From Macrosoma leucophasiata (lineage: Eukaryota > Arthropoda > Insecta > Lepidoptera > Hedylidae), in NCBI GenBank assembly GCA_036365455.1, contig JAWQUS010000023.1:7502001-7566000 (forward strand): a stretch of DNA of 64,000 nt. The letters run 5' to 3'. Both the position numbers and the translations under genes were made by a program. This document shows positions 54,300-63,867 of the stretch, in pieces; positions within the stretch are counted from its first letter, which is position 1; each line of letters opens with the position of its first letter. The notes under the pieces are model-generated. The model was given only the letters and a program-made list of their open reading frames with translations. It did no database searches and was not told the origin of the DNA.

Positions 54300-55440
54300 T
54301 TTGGGCATTTGTTTGAGCTTTCTTTTGTGCTTTTCACAAAGGTCTTAGGACGTCAGTCGTCGCTAAAAATCAACACGAAAATAAATTGAAAATTGATTAA
54401 TGTTGGCCCTGAAATTTTGTATTGAACATTTTAATGTTCGGCCCGTTTATCGCAATGTTCGGAATTTAATTTAATGTTGGTAATACCTTCAGTGGAGAAT
54501 TTCGAGGAAATCGTCACAATAGGTTGAACTTATTGCACTACTATGAAATCTGAGAGGCACGAGAGGTATGTCAGGACCGGGATATCTGGCGCTCTACACC
54601 CTCTGCCTATCCCGCTAGGGACCTGGCGTGAAGATACGTACATACATTGCAATCTCTAGCTTTCTAGAAAAAGCTTTTCTATCTCTTCGTCAATCGAAGA
54701 AGCCCGCAATGTACTTTTAATAATTTAAGATTTAAAAATTAAAAAAAACAAAGCTCCGTTTTCTTCTGGACCTTTGAATAAAAAATAATTAAAAGTCATT
54801 AGAGCTATTCACAAAGGTATGAGGACGTCAATTTTCTTTTGAAAACAGAACGAAAATAAATTGAAAAATGAATCATTATGATTCCGTAATTATTTATTGA
54901 ACATTTTAATGTACGGACCGCTTATCGTAATGTTCGCTATTTAATGTCACTTTTATACTACGATTTTTCTTCTGAGCATATCAAAGAATCCCATCAAAAC
55001 ATTTTCATGTAAAATTTTGCCAAGATGAGACCACAATATATGAGTCGCACTCACTGCTTCACAAACTATATTTTTTTGAACTATAATTCTTGTAGTGTAG
55101 AACCCATAGAAATTCGCTAATCTGGTAATTAATTATTCAAGCCCAAATTATGTAGACTCAAAAAAACGATCTAATGTTTAAAAAAAAAGGTGCCCTTGGG
55201 CTCGTCAAAAGTCATTATATCTGTTCACAAAGTTCTGAGGACGTCAATCTACTCTTGAAAACTTAATGAAAATAAATTGAAATCATCTTGGACCCTTAAT
55301 TTTGTATTGAACATTTTTAATTATTTGAGTCGTAATATGCTTCAATGTTGGTTATAATTTACCTACCAAATATCCAGAAAAAAAATTGTTGAGGGCATTT
55401 TGAACGAGTGCGACCACAAACACCATGTTCTGGGACTTTC
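54300..55440. repeat. Diverged tandem repeat, about 375-415 bp, three units
   Basis: Each unit contains TTCACAAAG then GAGGACGTCA, GAAAATAAATTGAAA, TTGAACATTTTAATGT and a GTAATGTTCG-like block. Unit starts near 54333, 54809 and 55225. An L1t tail (54550-54650) interrupts unit one; removing it gives similar periods. Old satellite-like array, noncoding. Confidence 0.6.
54550..54650 (+). repeat. L1t LINE tail
   Basis: GAGAGGCACGAGAGGTATGT CAGGACCGGG, CGCTCTACACCCTCTGCCTA, GACCTGGCGTGAAGATACG. Confidence 0.7.
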
Positions 55441-55454
55441 AGACACGTTGTGAT

Positions 55455-55530
55455 GTGCATCGACCGTTGCGGTCAAGCGATTATTGTCGGTCACGGACTT
55501 ATGCGGGTATCAATTAATAAGATTAAAGAA
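55455..55530 (+). repeat. Dispersed motif of the minisatellite region
   Basis: TTGCGGTCAAGCGATTATTG TCGGTCACGG, ATGCGGGTATCAATTAATAA. Also at 56152-56210 and 57013-57060; a related form lies in the palindrome centre (58950-58987). Confidence 0.6.
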
Positions 55531-55591
55531 AAAAAAGTTTTTTCACATTCGCGTTGAATTTCAAGTTCAAGTTTTATATGTATGTACCCAC

Positions 55592-55833
55592 TAGCTGTTG
55601 ACCGCGGTTTCGACCGCGTGGATGTCGTTTAAAAAGTAACCCATGTTCTTTTTCAAAGTCAACTCTATGTCTGTACCAAATTTCATTAAAATCGGTTCGG
55701 TCGTTTGGACGTGAAAAGGTAACAGACACACAGACAGATAGACAGATAGACAGATAGACAGATAGACAGACAGACAGACAGGCAGGCAGACAGACAGACA
55801 GAGTTACTTTCGCATTTATAATATTAGTAGGGA
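55592..55833 (-). mobile_element. Helitron-like element HLE-1 with GACA microsatellite
   Basis: Inverted: ACTAGCTGTTGACCGCGGTT, GCGTGGATGTCGTTTAAAAA, CAAATTTCATTAAAATCGGT, ACGTGAAAAGGTAACAGACA, a (GACA/GATA)n tract at 55725-55802, and the 5' end CGCATTTATAATATTAGTAG. Confidence 0.75.
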
Positions 55834-56257
55834 GAGGCGGCCGGTGGCCCGTGTTGCTCTATGATATTACGCTTAAGCGATAATCAGAGGTTAATAAGTG
55901 GAAAGGTAGGTAAGGTCCTAATTACTTACCTACATGGTTGGCATAGGCTTTATTTTTTTATTTATTTAATCTCTTATACACAAAAATTATACACTATATA
56001 GACACAGTTAACGAAATCCTCGTGTACTCGTAATATTAGACTAACAAGGAAGTATGAATAAATTGCAACTGCAGCTATCATAAGTCTGTTAGGTTATAGG
56101 TTCGTGTGATATAATGTTGACCTCTGTCCTAGCCGAGATTACCGCGCCTGGTTGCGGTCAGGCGATCACTGTCGTTCATGAAATTATGCGGGTATCAATT
56201 GATAAATATTAACAGGGAAGGTTTTTTAACATTCATATTCAGGCTTTTATTGCCCAC

Positions 56258-56440
56258 TAGCTGTCCCGGCAAACTTCGTATTGCCTCAGAATGAAATAAG
56301 GTGTCAAAGGTTTGATAGATACGGACTATTTGTATGGGAAAATGAAATTGCGTTTTTTACTACTCCCTTTCAATTTCTTCATATTTTCTTACTTTTAAAA
56401 CCTTCCCTGGACTTCCAAAAATCATACAAAACCAAAATTA
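56258..56440 (-). mobile_element. Helitron-like element HLE-2, partial
   Basis: ACTAGCTGTCCCGGCAAACT, CGTATTGCCTCAGAATGAAA, TTCTTCATATTTTCTTAC, TCATACAAAACCAAAATTAG CTA. Its 5' start is replaced by the minisatellite. Confidence 0.65.
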
Positions 56441-56996
56441 GCTAGATTATGGGTTCGTGTGATATGTTGACTTTTGTCCTAGTCAAGATAACCTGCAATT
56501 GCCGAACTATCATAAGTCAGTCAGGGTATGGGTTCGTGTGATATGTTGACCTTTGTAAGGACAAAGGTCAACATATCACACGAACCCATACCCAGGTAAC
56601 CTTGACAAGGGTCAAGGTTACCTGCAATTGCAGAGCTATCATATGCCAGTCAGGGTATGGGTTCGTGTGATATGTTGACCTTTGTCATAGTCAAGATTAC
56701 CTACAATTGCAGAGCTACCATAAGTCAGTCAGGGTATGGGATCGTATGATATGTTCACCTTTGTCCTAGTCAAGATTACCTGCAATTGCAGAGCTATCAT
56801 AAGTCAGTCAGGGTATGGGTTCGTGTGATATTTTGACCTTTGTCATAGTCAAGATTACCTGCAATTGCAGAGCTATCATAAGTCAGTCAGGGTATGGGAT
56901 CGTGTGATATGTTCACCTTTGTCCTAGTCAAGATTACCTGCAATTGCAGAGCTATCATAAGTCAGTCAGGGTATGGGTTCGTGTGTCCTAGTCAAG
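56441..56996 (+). repeat. 79-bp minisatellite, about 6.5 units
   Basis: Unit: GGGTATGGGTTCGTGTGATA TGTTGACCTTTGTCCTAGTC AAGATTACCTGCAATTGCAG AGCTATCATAAGTCAGTCA (79 bases in blocks). GTATGGG occurs at 56526, 56655, 56734, 56813, 56892 and 56971: exact 79-bp spacing except for one 129-bp interval that holds an inserted inverted segment. Alternating TTCGTG/ATCGTG and TGTTGA/TGTTCA variants suggest two-unit expansion. A single ancestral unit lies at 56083-56150. Confidence 0.9.
56524..56623. repeat. Two adjacent perfect hairpins with AAGG loops
   Basis: Hairpin 1: 33-bp arms 56524-56556 and 56561-56593, loop AAGG. Hairpin 2: 13-bp arms AGGTAACCTTGAC and GTCAAGGTTACCT at 56594-56606 and 56611-56623, loop AAGG again. 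Both lie inside one minisatellite unit and copy its own sequence. Confidence 0.9.
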
Positions 56997-57224
56997 ATTA
57001 ATGCGCGTATTTGCGGCCAAGCGATCACTGTCGGTCACGAAATTATGAGGATATCAATTCTTGAGGCACCATGATGTTTTAAACGATGAAGATTTTTTTG
57101 TCAGATTGCATATATGTATCTGTATCTCGCCGAAAAGATAGGCAGAGGTGTTAATATAATATTAATATACGATATTTATTTCACAGTTTTTTAAAATTGT
57201 GCTTTAACAATAAGTTCTCGTATT

Positions 57225-57594
57225 ATAATAATATAATAATGGCAACCCATTATACGTCTCACTGCTGGGCACGAGTCTCTCCCCTTTTTTTTGGGAGGGG
57301 GCCTGGAGCTTACTCCACCACACTGCTCCAATGCGGATTGGTGGAGGTGGATGGGTTAGTGGCCAACCCGCTGCCGGATGTTTTCAAACCGCCCATAAGG
57401 CCTCTGACAAGGTTTAACGACTGCTATCTATCGATAGTAACCGGGACCGACGGCTTAACGTGCCCTCCGAAGCACGGAAACGCGCATTTAATTTGCCACT
57501 AGCGGTCACCCATCACACTACCCGACCGCGCCCGTAGTGCTTAACCGAGTAGATCGGTTACGATCTACACCGGCCGCTGGGCTATGCGCGCTTC
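57225..57594 (-). mobile_element. 5S rRNA-derived SINE, copy 4
   Basis: Full-length inverted copy with the exact 12-bp target duplication AGTTCTCGTATT at 57213-57224 and 57595-57606. 5S-like boxes at about 57500-57560 (GCGGTCACCCATCACACTAC, GCGCCCGTAGTGCTTAACCG). Confidence 0.9.
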
Positions 57595-57674
57595 AGTTCT
57601 CGTATTGTTTACGCATATTTCTAACCAAATATTTGTGTTGTCCTGATAAAAAGATTAGGTAGGTAATTTTTTTT

Positions 57675-57703
57675 TTATCATTTGTGACCAAACAGTGATC
57701 GCC
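57675..57703 (+). repeat. 29-bp copy of palindrome-centre sequence
   Basis: TTATCATTTGTGACCAAACA GTGATCGCC just outside the left arm is repeated at 58803-58831 and, inverted, at 58959-58987. Confidence 0.85.
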
Positions 57704-57710
57704 AAACAGT

Positions 57711-60079
57711 GGTCCACTCTCGCTCTGACAGTTGCGAACGACAGAGCAATGAGCGAGTGCAACTTGCTTCAACACAAGTAGTACTCGCTCATTGCTCTGT
57801 CGTCTGTTCTTTGGTGCGGATATGCGTGCAAGACCGCCTTGACTTCGATTCGCCGCGTTCGGCCCGGATAAGCGAGCGTTCACCTTTAAAGTAGTGTTGT
57901 AAACGTGACACTGGGGCTGCGAGACAGCCTGTCGCCGCACCGCACAATGTTCTACACGCACATCGAAGGTCTTCATTTATTACCGGATAATGTCGAATAA
58001 TTTTGTTTCTTTTTTTCACATTTTTCTTGTCGTTGTCAAGCGCATTTTGAAGGTCTTTTTTACCAAATACTTTACGTGTGATATTTTTATAAATGTTAAT
58101 GAAACGAATCAGCGTAATTTTTCTTATCCTATTTATTGTAAGTATGTTAACGACAAAACTATAAAGGCCTTCTGTCTTTACCTAAATACCTATCAGTCAA
58201 TTGAGACTGATATTTCATCGCCACTAAAAATGTGTATTTAACTTTAATTGTTATACTTTCTAACGGAGAGTTTTGGACAAAAACAAAATCGAATCTATAT
58301 TTTGATTTTAGTGTTCGTGCTTTAGCTTTTTATAGGTTCGAATCGAATTATTTATGATCGATTCAATAACATTGAAAATTTAATTTGTCCAAGGGGATAT
58401 GTCTCATACGTCATTCGTTTTGGCCAATCTTTTAATGTAGTGAGTGAACCATTTTTTAATAAATAAGTATTTACAAACATCGGGCTTTTATTGGGTACCG
58501 AGAATTACAATTTGGAAAAACCGGTAAGAGACCGACGCACGGATTTAGCTATCGCTTACGTTACTGCTAGGTACTTACAATGAGAGGTTTTTTAGGTAAA
58601 TAAAAATAAAGGTATCTATAGTGACTGCGAAGTGTATACCTACAAATTTTTAGATATGCGCCTAAAAAACTGCATTTTAAATTGCAGTTTTTTTTTACAC
58701 TGCCATCAGCTACACGCTACATCTTTTTATTGCAGTCTGTAGCAAGTAGGTAGCAATACAAGCGTGAAGTTAAAAGTATTGAAGATAACCATTAGTAAGG
58801 TATTTATCATTTGTGACCAAACAGTGATCGCCTGATCGCGACCACACACAATAACATCTAGATATTTAATGCTGAAATATCTATTACATTAAACTGTTAC
58901 AGTAAACTTACTGTAAATGCTCAAATATCTAGATGTTATTGTGTGTGGTCGCGATCAGGCGATCACTGTTTGGTCACAAATGATAAATACCTTACTAATG
59001 GTTATCTTCAATACTTTTAACTTCACGCTTGTATTGCTACCTACTTGCTACAGACTGCAATAAAAAGATGTAGCGTGTAGCTGATGGCAGTGTAAAAAAA
59101 AACTGCAATTTAAAATGCAGTTTTTTAGGCGCATATCTAAAAATTTGTAGGTATACACTTCGCAGTCACTATAGATACCTTTATTTTTATTTACCTAAAA
59201 AACCTCTCATTGTAAGTACCTAGCAGTAACGTAAGCGATAGCTAAATCCGTGCGTCGGTCTCTTACCGGTTTTTCCAAATTGTAATTCTCGGTACCCAAT
59301 AAAAGCCCGATGTTTGTAAATACTTATTTATTAAAAAATGGTTCACTCACTACATTAAAAGATTGGCCAAAACGAATGACGTATGAGACATATCCCCTTG
59401 GACAAATTAAATTTTCAATGTTATTGAATCGATCATAAATAATTCGATTCGAACCTATAAAAAGCTAAAGCACGAACACTAAAATCAAAATATAGATTCG
59501 ATTTTGTTTTTGTCCAAAACTCTCCGTTAGAAAGTATAACAATTAAAGTTAAATACACATTTTTAGTGGCGATGAAATATCAGTCTCAATTGACTGATAG
59601 GTATTTAGGTAAAGACAGAAGGCCTTTATAGTTTTGTCGTTAACATACTTACAATAAATAGGATAAGAAAAATTACGCTGATTCGTTTCATTAACATTTA
59701 TAAAAATATCACACGTAAAGTATTTGGTAAAAAAGACCTTCAAAATGCGCTTGACAACGACAAGAAAAATGTGAAAAAAAGAAACAAAATTATTCGACAT
59801 TATCCGGTAATAAATGAAGACCTTCGATGTGCGTGTAGAACATTGTGCGGTGCGGCGACAGGCTGTCTCGCAGCCCCAGTGTCACGTTTACAACACTACT
59901 TTAAAGGTGAACGCTCGCTTATCCGGGCCGAACGCGGCGAATCGAAGTCAAGGCGGTCTTGCACGCATATCCGCACCAAAGAACAGACGACAGAGCAATG
60001 AGCGAGTACTACTTGTGTTGAAGCAAGTTGCACTCGCTCATTGCTCTGTCGTTCGCAACTGTCAGAGCGAGAGTGGACC
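57711..60079. repeat. 2,369-bp palindrome, 1,157-bp arms, 55-bp spacer
   Basis: Arms 57711-58867 and 58923-60079 are reverse complements around position 58895; I found no mismatch in the parts compared, and the centre is constant at both ends, so there is no net indel. Pairs of identical frames on opposite strands (83 codons at 57990-58241 and 59549-59800; 76 codons at 57789-58019 and 59771-60001) are consequences of the symmetry. None has a recognisable domain. Each outer arm end holds a 20-bp stem (CGACAGAGCAATGAGCGAGT and complement, 24-nt loop). No target duplication is visible outside the arms (left CAAACAGT, right GCATCGGT). A transcript would fold into a long hairpin RNA. Confidence 0.93.
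58803..58987. repeat. MITE-like centre of the palindrome
   Basis: About 65-bp inverted ends from TTATCATTTGTGACCAAACA around the 55-bp spacer. Its outer part is related to the dispersed GCGGTCAGGCGATCACTGTC motif. The spacer contains ACAGTAA / TTACTGT (58899-58914). It may be an older small TIR element at which the large inversion formed. Confidence 0.55.
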
Positions 60080-60128
60080 GCATCGGTTGATTCGTTTAAA
60101 ACTTTCTCATTGTACCTATACCTACATT

Positions 60129-60175
60129 GGCCACTGTTGCTATGCTGAGGCCCTGGGTTCCATCTCTAGGTTGGG
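60129..60175 (+). repeat. SINE-B head scrap
   Basis: GGCCACTGTTGCTATGCTGA GGCCCTGGGTTCCATCTC; the box B is mutated. Confidence 0.5.
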
Positions 60176-60513
60176 AAGTAAGTCCTACTGATTACTTTTC
60201 GTTCCTTGAAAGTTTTACATTGCCACCCTCGGACACTGTCTGACGATATGCCGAAGATGTATGTACGCGAAGAGGTACGCATTCATTATAAATATTTGTT
60301 TACGTTGAAAGGAAAGCGAATCATTGTGATTTCTTAATAAGTTTAAAATAGATTGTAAAGATATTATTAGATATAAAAACTAAGGAGAGAATGAAGGCGC
60401 CCCGACACTCCTAAAAACGTAGTAAAACGTAGTAGAGAAAATTAAGACTATATAATTAAACTTCCCAACTCGAGGACCTGATGTTTCAGATTTTTTTTAA
60501 ACCGATTTATCCA
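60176..60513. other. Unassigned DNA
   Basis: No gene or repeat recognised. Confidence 0.35.
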
Positions 60514-60695
60514 ATCCCTACATAATATAATAAATGCGAAAGTAACTCTGTCTGTCTGTCTGTCTGTTACCTTTTCACGTCTAAACAACTGAACCGATTT
60601 TAATGAAATTTGGTACAGAGACAGAGCTGACTTTGAGAAAGAACATAAGCTACTTTTCAACATCCACGCGGGCGAAGCCGCGGGCTACAGCTAGT
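60514..60695 (+). mobile_element. Helitron-like element HLE-1
   Basis: CTACATAATATAATAAATGC GAAAGTAACT, (CTGT)n, CACGTCTAAACAACTGAACC, GAAATTTGGTACAGAGACAG, GCGGGCGAAGCCGCGGGC then CAGCTAGT. The GCGGGC...GCGGGC hairpin just before CTAG is the Helitron 3' arrangement. Confidence 0.78.
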
Positions 60696-60803
60696 ATATT
60701 ATACTTGCGTAGTTTATAACTCGTTCAAGTAAAATATTTCTAGGTTAATCAGTTTAGGTATACGTTCATATAACATTCCGTATCTCTTCTCATTGTTCGA
60801 TTT

Positions 60804-61130
60804 TTTATTTCATGAAGTGACAAACGAGCATATATACATGCAATTCACGTTGATTATTATTTATATATTATTTTTATAGATTGTAAGTGAATTCTGTAGC
60901 CTAGAAACATCTACATAAAACATAGATTTCAATGTAGAGTTTCGTTGTCTGAGTCCTGAGGTCTAAGCTGTTATGCCGGTGCCGGAAATCACAGGGCCGT
61001 ACAATACTTACCACCTGAGCGGAACATGATAGCGTTGAATACTACCATTTAGCGGTAGGTAGATTAAGTAATGCGGTGGTGCCTTCGCCCGTCCTCCTGA
61101 GCTCCATCACTAAAGCTTTACCACCCGTAA
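60804..61130 (-). repeat. SINE-A copy, diverged
   Basis: ATGCAATTCACGTTGATTAT with an AT-rich insertion, GCCGGAAATCACAGGGCCGT, GCGGTGGTGCCTTCGCCC, CTTTACCACCCG. Confidence 0.75.
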
Positions 61131-61370
61131 GTTAAATTATTAAACTGAAATTAGAGATTAAAGAAATATTGGAAAGAAAAAAGATACTTCGGGCATTAAT
61201 CAAACCTGCGCCGTCAGGATAACAAAACTAGCCGCTATCACTAAGCTTTCGGTAGTTCAGTTCTCTCGCTCGCCCACATCATAGCGTCGAATTATCTTTC
61301 CCTTTTAAATTTATCCGGTTCGAGATCGGGGAAAAAATATAACAATAAATAAACTAAAATTCAAATACAT

Positions 61371-61437
61371 AATCATTCATCATTTCAGCCAAAAGACGTC
61401 CACTGCTGAACAAAGGCCTCCCCCAAAGATTGCCACA
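61371..61437 (-). repeat. LINE 3' end fragment
   Basis: ATCATTCATCATTTCAGCC AAAAGACGTCCACTGCTGAA CAAAGGCC, the inverted 3' end also present at 29366. Confidence 0.6.
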
Positions 61438-61451
61438 ACGAACTTAACTAT

Positions 61452-61667
61452 TTTTTAACCGAGTTCAAAAAAACGAGAAGGTTCTCAATTCGGGTGGTAT
61501 ATTTTTTTTTTGTGTATGTACGCGATTTTCGCCGAGATTTCAAGACCGATTTACGTAATTTTTGTTAGATGCGGAATAGTTTCGAATTGGTCCCATAAAA
61601 ATTTGATTCAGATAGGCCCATCAGTTATCATTTTATGAGCATTTTTTTTACTTACTTTCACCTCAGA
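61452..61667 (+). repeat. Interspersed repeat G, copy 2
   Basis: TAACCGAGTTCAAAAAAACG to ACTTACTTTCACCT, nearly identical to 31602-31815. Confidence 0.75.
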
Positions 61668-61984
61668 CTAAAGGAATTCGAATAGACGGTGAGTTGTCAT
61701 AGAGTGCGTTGAATCCACTGACGTCCTAGATAGTCCTAATGCGCATGACAACAAGATGACAACAAGTGACAATGACACATTTACTCATCGACGACACAAC
61801 ACAGCTTATTTACTCCTTCGCGGATAAAATTTTTTAATTGATTTCGTATAGTCGTGTAATAATTTTGTTTCGACACACCTAAACAATCTTATTATCACGA
61901 AGCTAAGAGAGTCAGATTTTACAAATTTAACAGATGTGAACATTAATTTAATTGGCAATGCAGCACTAAACTAAAAAGTTTTAA
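61668..61984. other. Unassigned DNA
   Basis: No gene or repeat recognised. Confidence 0.35.
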
Positions 61985-62455
61985 ATAAATATGACTACGT
62001 TAAGAAAAACCGACTTCAAAACTGAATAGTAAAAATTAATAAAGATTTAATTGTAATTAGGCATATACTACCAATCTTTTATATGTGCTATTTACTAATA
62101 GGTTTGAAGTCGGTGCCAAGCCAAAATCACTAAAGTAGGCATTTCGTTGTATTAAAACGTAACTTCACGCCTGTAATCCCCAAAGGGGTAGGCAGAGGTA
62201 AATGCATGAATTCAAGCATACATGCAAACACCCACGATTCGCCGGTTTTGTGCAGTGTATTAATTTGCTCGTATTCATATTTAAGTGATTAAAATATAAT
62301 TATTTGTTTTAGGCTTGGCACCGACTTCAAACCTATTAGTAAATAGCACATATAAATAAAAGGTAGTATATACCTAATTACAATTAAATCTTTATTATTT
62401 TTTACTTTTCAGTTTTGAAGTCGGTTTTTCTTAACGTAGTTATATTTATATTCTT
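61985..62455. mobile_element. Foldback structure with about 140-bp arms
   Basis: Arms 61985-62125 and 62313-62455 are inverted copies with few differences. Each arm is itself bounded by AACCGACTTCAAA and TTTGAAGTCGGT, so each is a small TIR element; the pair stands in opposite orientation around a spacer with a SINE-B tail. Confidence 0.75.
62156..62253 (-). repeat. SINE-B tail
   Basis: AACTTCACGCCTGTAATCCC CAAAGGGGTAGGCAGAGG, CATACATGCAAACACCCACG ATTCGCCGG. Confidence 0.7.
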
Positions 62456-63046
62456 TGTTGAACATTGAATTCATATTTGTGGAATTATGAATTCAACGCA
62501 CAAAAACAAAACACAGACTAACTAAATAGTGAACAACATAGTGAATATGCCGTGATTTTATGACATACCTACGTGAGAAAAATCCGTAATTAAGTATAGA
62601 TTGTATAGTGCGTAAATCCATAAAAACTGCGAAAACATTTTTATTGATAAGGATGTTTGTTTAAGACTGGCAAAATTTTATACCTAATGGAACATTTACC
62701 GCAAAAAGGCCGCATTTTATTTATTCAGTTTAATACACTTTGTTAAATTACTATATAACAACACTAATATTTTAAGTAAGTACTTATTTATATTTAATGC
62801 AAAAAAATATTAGAGTGAGACTTATGATTTTAACATATCATTAAAAGATTCTTAGAGATCTTTTAAAACACGTGCTACACAAAATTATATTGATGACCAT
62901 CATCGGTTTAGGGTTCCGTAGCCTACTCGCCATGTCCGTCCGTAACCCGTTCACAACTTTCCGAGATTAGCCCATACATACAGACAGAAAAAAAAGTGGG
63001 GGGGACTTTACTTTACTATATGTAGTGAAGTGATGATATTGACGAC
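62456..63046. other. Unassigned DNA with repeat F scrap
   Basis: TTAGGGTTCCGTAGCCTACT and CATGTCCGTCCGTAACC at 62908-62950 are repeat F-like. The rest is unassigned. Confidence 0.4.
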
Positions 63047-63240
63047 CCGGTTAGTCCAGCGGTGTGAGATGACCGTTTGATTCGAAGGGTCGCGGATTCG
63101 ATCCCCGCACCGGTACAAATATTTGTATGGCCTACAGATTGTTGTTTCGGGTCTGGGTGTTTGTGTATGTGTTGTATGTGTACAACGGCACCCACGACAC
63201 AGGTTTATACCTACTGTGGGGCTGTGAATGTAAGCGTTTT
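63047..63240 (+). repeat. SINE-C copy, best preserved head
   Basis: CCCGGTTAGTCCAGCGGTGT GAGATGACC (box A region), GGATTCGATCCCCGC (box B), then CACCGG closing the acceptor-like stem, GGTCTGGGTGTTTGTGTATG, GTGTACAACGGCACCCACGA. Confidence 0.82.
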
Positions 63241-63612
63241 TTTTTTAATTAAGAACATAAAAGCAAAACTACGAGTATTACAGCTATACGAGAAAAAATG
63301 TTCTTTCATCGCATCAGCAGACCAGACAGAGAAATATCAACACGTAATATACTTTTGCTTTGTTTTTACACATTTACCATTATAACCAAGTACCTTTTCA
63401 GCGACCTCGTATTAATTACTTGTATCTCACACGTTCATCTGCCTCATCCATTATATTCTAGTCAGGTGCGATTCCGCGCATTACTGGAATCCCCTTTTTT
63501 TCAAGTGCCATGTAAAAAGTGTTTGTTTATGTCTAATAATTTAGGAGATAGGATGTTGGTTATTACCTTTATCTGTCTGAATTTATTTTAAATTGTTTTT
63601 ATTTGTCTTATT

Positions 63613-63615
<3 letters not shown>
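63241..63615. other. Unassigned DNA
   Basis: Overlapping short frames at 63077-63591 start in the SINE-C and have no domain. Confidence 0.35.

Positions 63616-63650
<35 letters not shown>
63616..63650. repeat. (AT)n microsatellite
   Basis: About 16 AT units. Confidence 0.95.
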
Positions 63651-63651
<1 letters not shown>

Positions 63652-63654
63652 ACT

Positions 63655-63712
63655 CTATCTGCGCTCTACACTCTCTGCCTACCCCGTTAGGGACTTGGCG
63701 TGAAGATACATT
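63655..63712 (+). repeat. L1t LINE tail
   Basis: CTGCGCTCTACACTCTCTGC CTACCCCGTTAGGGAC, TTGGCGTGAAGATACATTAT. Confidence 0.7.
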
Positions 63713-63867
63713 ATTATTATTATTTGTCTTATTTTTAAGCAGTCATCATCATGTTTTAAGTGCCTCACTTCACTGTCACTTGACCACATATATTTTTGTC
63801 ATATTTCTCGGTGGAGATAACAGTTGAATTTCTACTGCGGTAAAGAAGTCGCTTTTACCCTTAATAA

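Noticed and set aside
56441..56996. CRISPR-like array
   Set aside because: Direct tandem 79-bp units without spacers; eukaryotic minisatellite.
57593..60191. Four medium-length frames in the palindrome that appear as identical pairs
   Set aside because: Duplication by symmetry accounts for identity; no domain, no conserved start context, and overlapping frames in the same DNA.
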